A stretch of DNA of 64,000 nucleotides, taken from Planococcus citri (lineage: Eukaryota; Arthropoda; Insecta; Hemiptera; Pseudococcidae). Below, piece by piece: positions 62,364 through 64,000 of this stretch; within the stretch, counting starts at the first letter, position 1, and every line of letters starts with the position of its first letter. The notes below the pieces were generated by a model. It saw only the letters and a program-made list of their open reading frames with translations, had not been told where the DNA came from and made no database searches. A program made the position numbers and the translations under genes. The DNA lies in contig NC_088678.1 in assembly GCF_950023065.1 (NCBI RefSeq), positions 17,846,580 to 17,910,579 of the forward strand, read 5' to 3'.

Positions 62364-62943
62364 CACCTTGGGAGTAATAATAAGGTTACATCTCAAAAAA
62401 GTGAAATTTTACAGGAGAGTGATTTTCTATTTTTTTATAACTTGATACATTATTTTAATCAACTTATAATTAATTGTGAGGAATGAATAGCATCTCATTT
62501 TAAAGATTGAGTATCTTACCTTCACTTAGCATAAGAATACTTTGAAAAATAAAATCCTAAAGAGGAAATATTTCAATGTTTGGAAAACATTTTGAGTTAT
62601 AACCTTTCATTAAAGTTGATGTGGAGGCGAAAGGAAGCGTCCAAAAAAATTTTATGTTAACAAAGTTGTAGAGAATTAAATTTCCAATCCACATAATGTC
62701 GTTAGTTTTTTTCTAGAGTGCTTATATTATAGTTTTTGAGTAATTCTCAAAAAACTAAAATTTCATTAAATATGTATGCAAAATACATTTTTCTAAAAGT
62801 GATCAATTTAAAAAACATTTTCCATTTGGTGCAAACCAATAAAAAATGCTCTTCTTGTGACTATTTCTATCTGACAAACATTCAAAATGCAAAAACATCA
62901 AAATCAATTTTTTTTGAGATGTCACCTTATTACTCCCGAGGTG
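62364..62943. mobile_element. Full-length CACCTCGGGAGTAATAAGG MITE (580 bp)
   Basis: The left end reads CACCTTGGGAGTAATAATAA, GGTTACATCTCAAAAAA. The right end reads TTTTTTGAGATGTCACCTTA, TTACTCCCGAGGTG. A TAA duplication in the left TIR is the only length difference. The interior is the reverse complement of most of 37189-37944. It has no transposase. It lies just past the donor of the exon at 62964-63270, so in an intron of that gene relic. Confidence 0.9.
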
Positions 62944-62963
62944 GGAATTGAGCCTTCACTTAC

Positions 62964-63270
62964 AACGATGCGGTGGAATTGCCTGCGGTATTCTTTCGAT
63001 CATTTCGAGTCCAACTAATTGGACATCGTCGACATCATTCCCGGAGATGGTCGGATCTTGTAGCGGATAAGGACCACCCTAAGGTATAACGAAAATTATA
63101 TAACCTTGGATATCAATTTCGAATGTGTCTGGTTCCTGATAATTTAATAATTTCCCAAATATGTCCTGGGTAATATCGCGGATTGCGTTGACATAATTTT
63201 GCAAATTAGTAGGACAGACGTTGGCGACTCTGGTGACTGATTGGTTCAAATTCGCGTAAAGCGAAGCTTC
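62964..63270 (-). pseudogene. Exon downstream of the C48 protease relic
   Basis: The acceptor is TCATTTCCAG (exon starts at 63270) and the donor is CGTT|GTAAGT (exon ends at 62964). It reads EASLYANLNQSVTRVANVCP, TNLQNYVNAIRDITQDIFGK and EIDIQGYIIFVIP, then a single TAG, then in the same frame GGPYPLQDPTISGNDVDDVQ and LVGLEMIERIPQAIPPHR. One CAG-to-TAG change would explain the break. The frame of the preceding C48 exon does not join without another indel. No family is recognised. Confidence 0.6.
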
Positions 63271-63289
63271 CTGGAAATGACAATTTCAT

Positions 63290-63935
63290 CATGTGCATAC
63301 ATATACTTGGTATTGTAGATAAAATGAATACGAAATGATGGTACAGATGCGAAATTTCTGTCACTCTGTCGAGTGGTAACGGGGTATAGGAATGATGAGC
63401 GAATGCGGAGTCGAACAAAAGGAACGCCTTGTTGCTGTTGGGAATATTTTGTTCTTAATTCGGCGTGTATTCTTTGCCGAATACTCGTAGTTGGCATGTC
63501 TACACCGTTAATTTCTATGGGACGACGGCCGGCAGCTAATAATTCCATGTACTCGATAACAAATACACCGCATTCTGTATGGTGTTTGTTTCACCTTGTG
63601 TAGGCTCGAACTGCAAAAAAAAATTGTTAGTAAATTGAATTTTTAAAAAACTAGGTAATGAAATACATGGGCATTCTGTGCTAATCACTTACTGTGGTGT
63701 TGTACTTGAAAGATATCATGCGGGGGCGTCCAAAAGTTTGCATGTACATCACCTCCATGAATCTTTCTATCTTTCTACTGCAATTGCTACAGAATTTATC
63801 ATTTTGAAATTGTTTTGGATCATAATGGCTGATGATATCTTGGTGCAAATCCACACAGATGACCGTCCAGTGATCTCCGTGGTCTACGGGGAATACTACA
63901 ATCTTAAAATCAAATATCGTTGTTTTATCGTTGAC
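63290..63935 (-). pseudogene. Ulp1/SENP-like cysteine protease (C48) relic
   Basis: Exon 63693-63935 (81 codons, acceptor TTTTTTCCAG, donor ACA|GTAAGT) reads IVVFPVDHGDHWTVICVDLH and then IISHYDPKQF. HW and D fit the catalytic His and Asp of the Ulp1 fold. The next exon starts at 63610 (FEPTQGETNTIQ) and then CGVFVIEYMELLAAGRRPIE, the catalytic-Cys block with the trailing helix. There is a one-base deletion immediately before the Cys codon (63570-63572), so the frame breaks at the active site. The open frame continues to about 63290. These enzymes cleave SUMO or similar tags; the domain is also often carried by DNA transposons. The N-terminal part lies beyond the right edge. Confidence 0.75.
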
Positions 63936-64000
63936 CTGGAAAAAATCAAGATTAGTATGAATCGCAGAAGGAACTTAATGTCTTTTAGAACTTTTTTATT

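Overview
This is eukaryotic nuclear DNA, almost certainly from an insect. It is AT-rich, every coding trace is short and broken by stops, frameshifts or introns with GTAAGT-type donors, and there are no bacterial operons. TAGGTAGGTACCTAC-like oligomers are scattered throughout. A sap-feeding hemipteran such as a mealybug or scale insect is my best guess, but that is inference from texture, not from a marker gene. I see no complete housekeeping gene. The window is a transposon- and duplication-rich region with gene relics.

Layout. 0-5 kb: degenerate tandem repeats and a short TIR element (3310-3822). 5.1-8.2 kb: a foldback element, a relic of a transposon-associated protein (5584-6342, +) and a RING-H2/coiled-coil relic (7702-8162, -). 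8331-11949: a tandem array of 959/1045 bp units whose later units look identical, followed by an RNase HI relic (11950-12260, -) and a TIR element (12431-12990). 15.6-16.4 kb: a minus-strand LTR retrotransposon remnant with a Lys-tRNA-type primer binding site. 17-25 kb: old dispersed copies of multi-exon gene fragments, a LINE 3' end (22144-22668) and a dead paralogue of a five-exon gene (24658-25350). 25352-28785: a 1.75 kb TIR element, then a composite palindrome. 28834-30889: a 2 kb block repeated at 48497-50490. 31604-32015: a solo LTR candidate. 33263-35237: a second member of the 25.35 kb TIR family. 36099-36313: a near-perfect foldback MITE with its empty site visible in sister copies. 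37189-39210: a nearly intact five-exon gene whose last codons lie inside a MITE. 41-48.5 kb: two direct copies of a 2 kb block. 44382-44798 (-): an endogenous viral element resembling the polymerase PB1 of orthomyxo-like viruses. 50.4-52.2 kb: gene relics and a DDE transposase relic. 52-58.5 kb: a foldback family in four copies and a PD-(D/E)XK nuclease relic (54229-54638). 59.9-61.34 kb: a multi-exon relic ending in an AAA-ATPase-like domain. 61.4-62.9 kb: two TIR elements. 62964-63935: an Ulp1/SENP-like (C48) protease relic that runs off the right edge.

Nothing suggests that these genes work together. The common theme is repeated copying: the same exon-like segments recur three to eight times, some on one strand and some on the other. 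The sites most worth checking are the viral element, the TIR family with tRNA-like boxes, the hairpin present in four copies, the identical tandem units and the five-exon gene with a MITE-supplied C-terminus.
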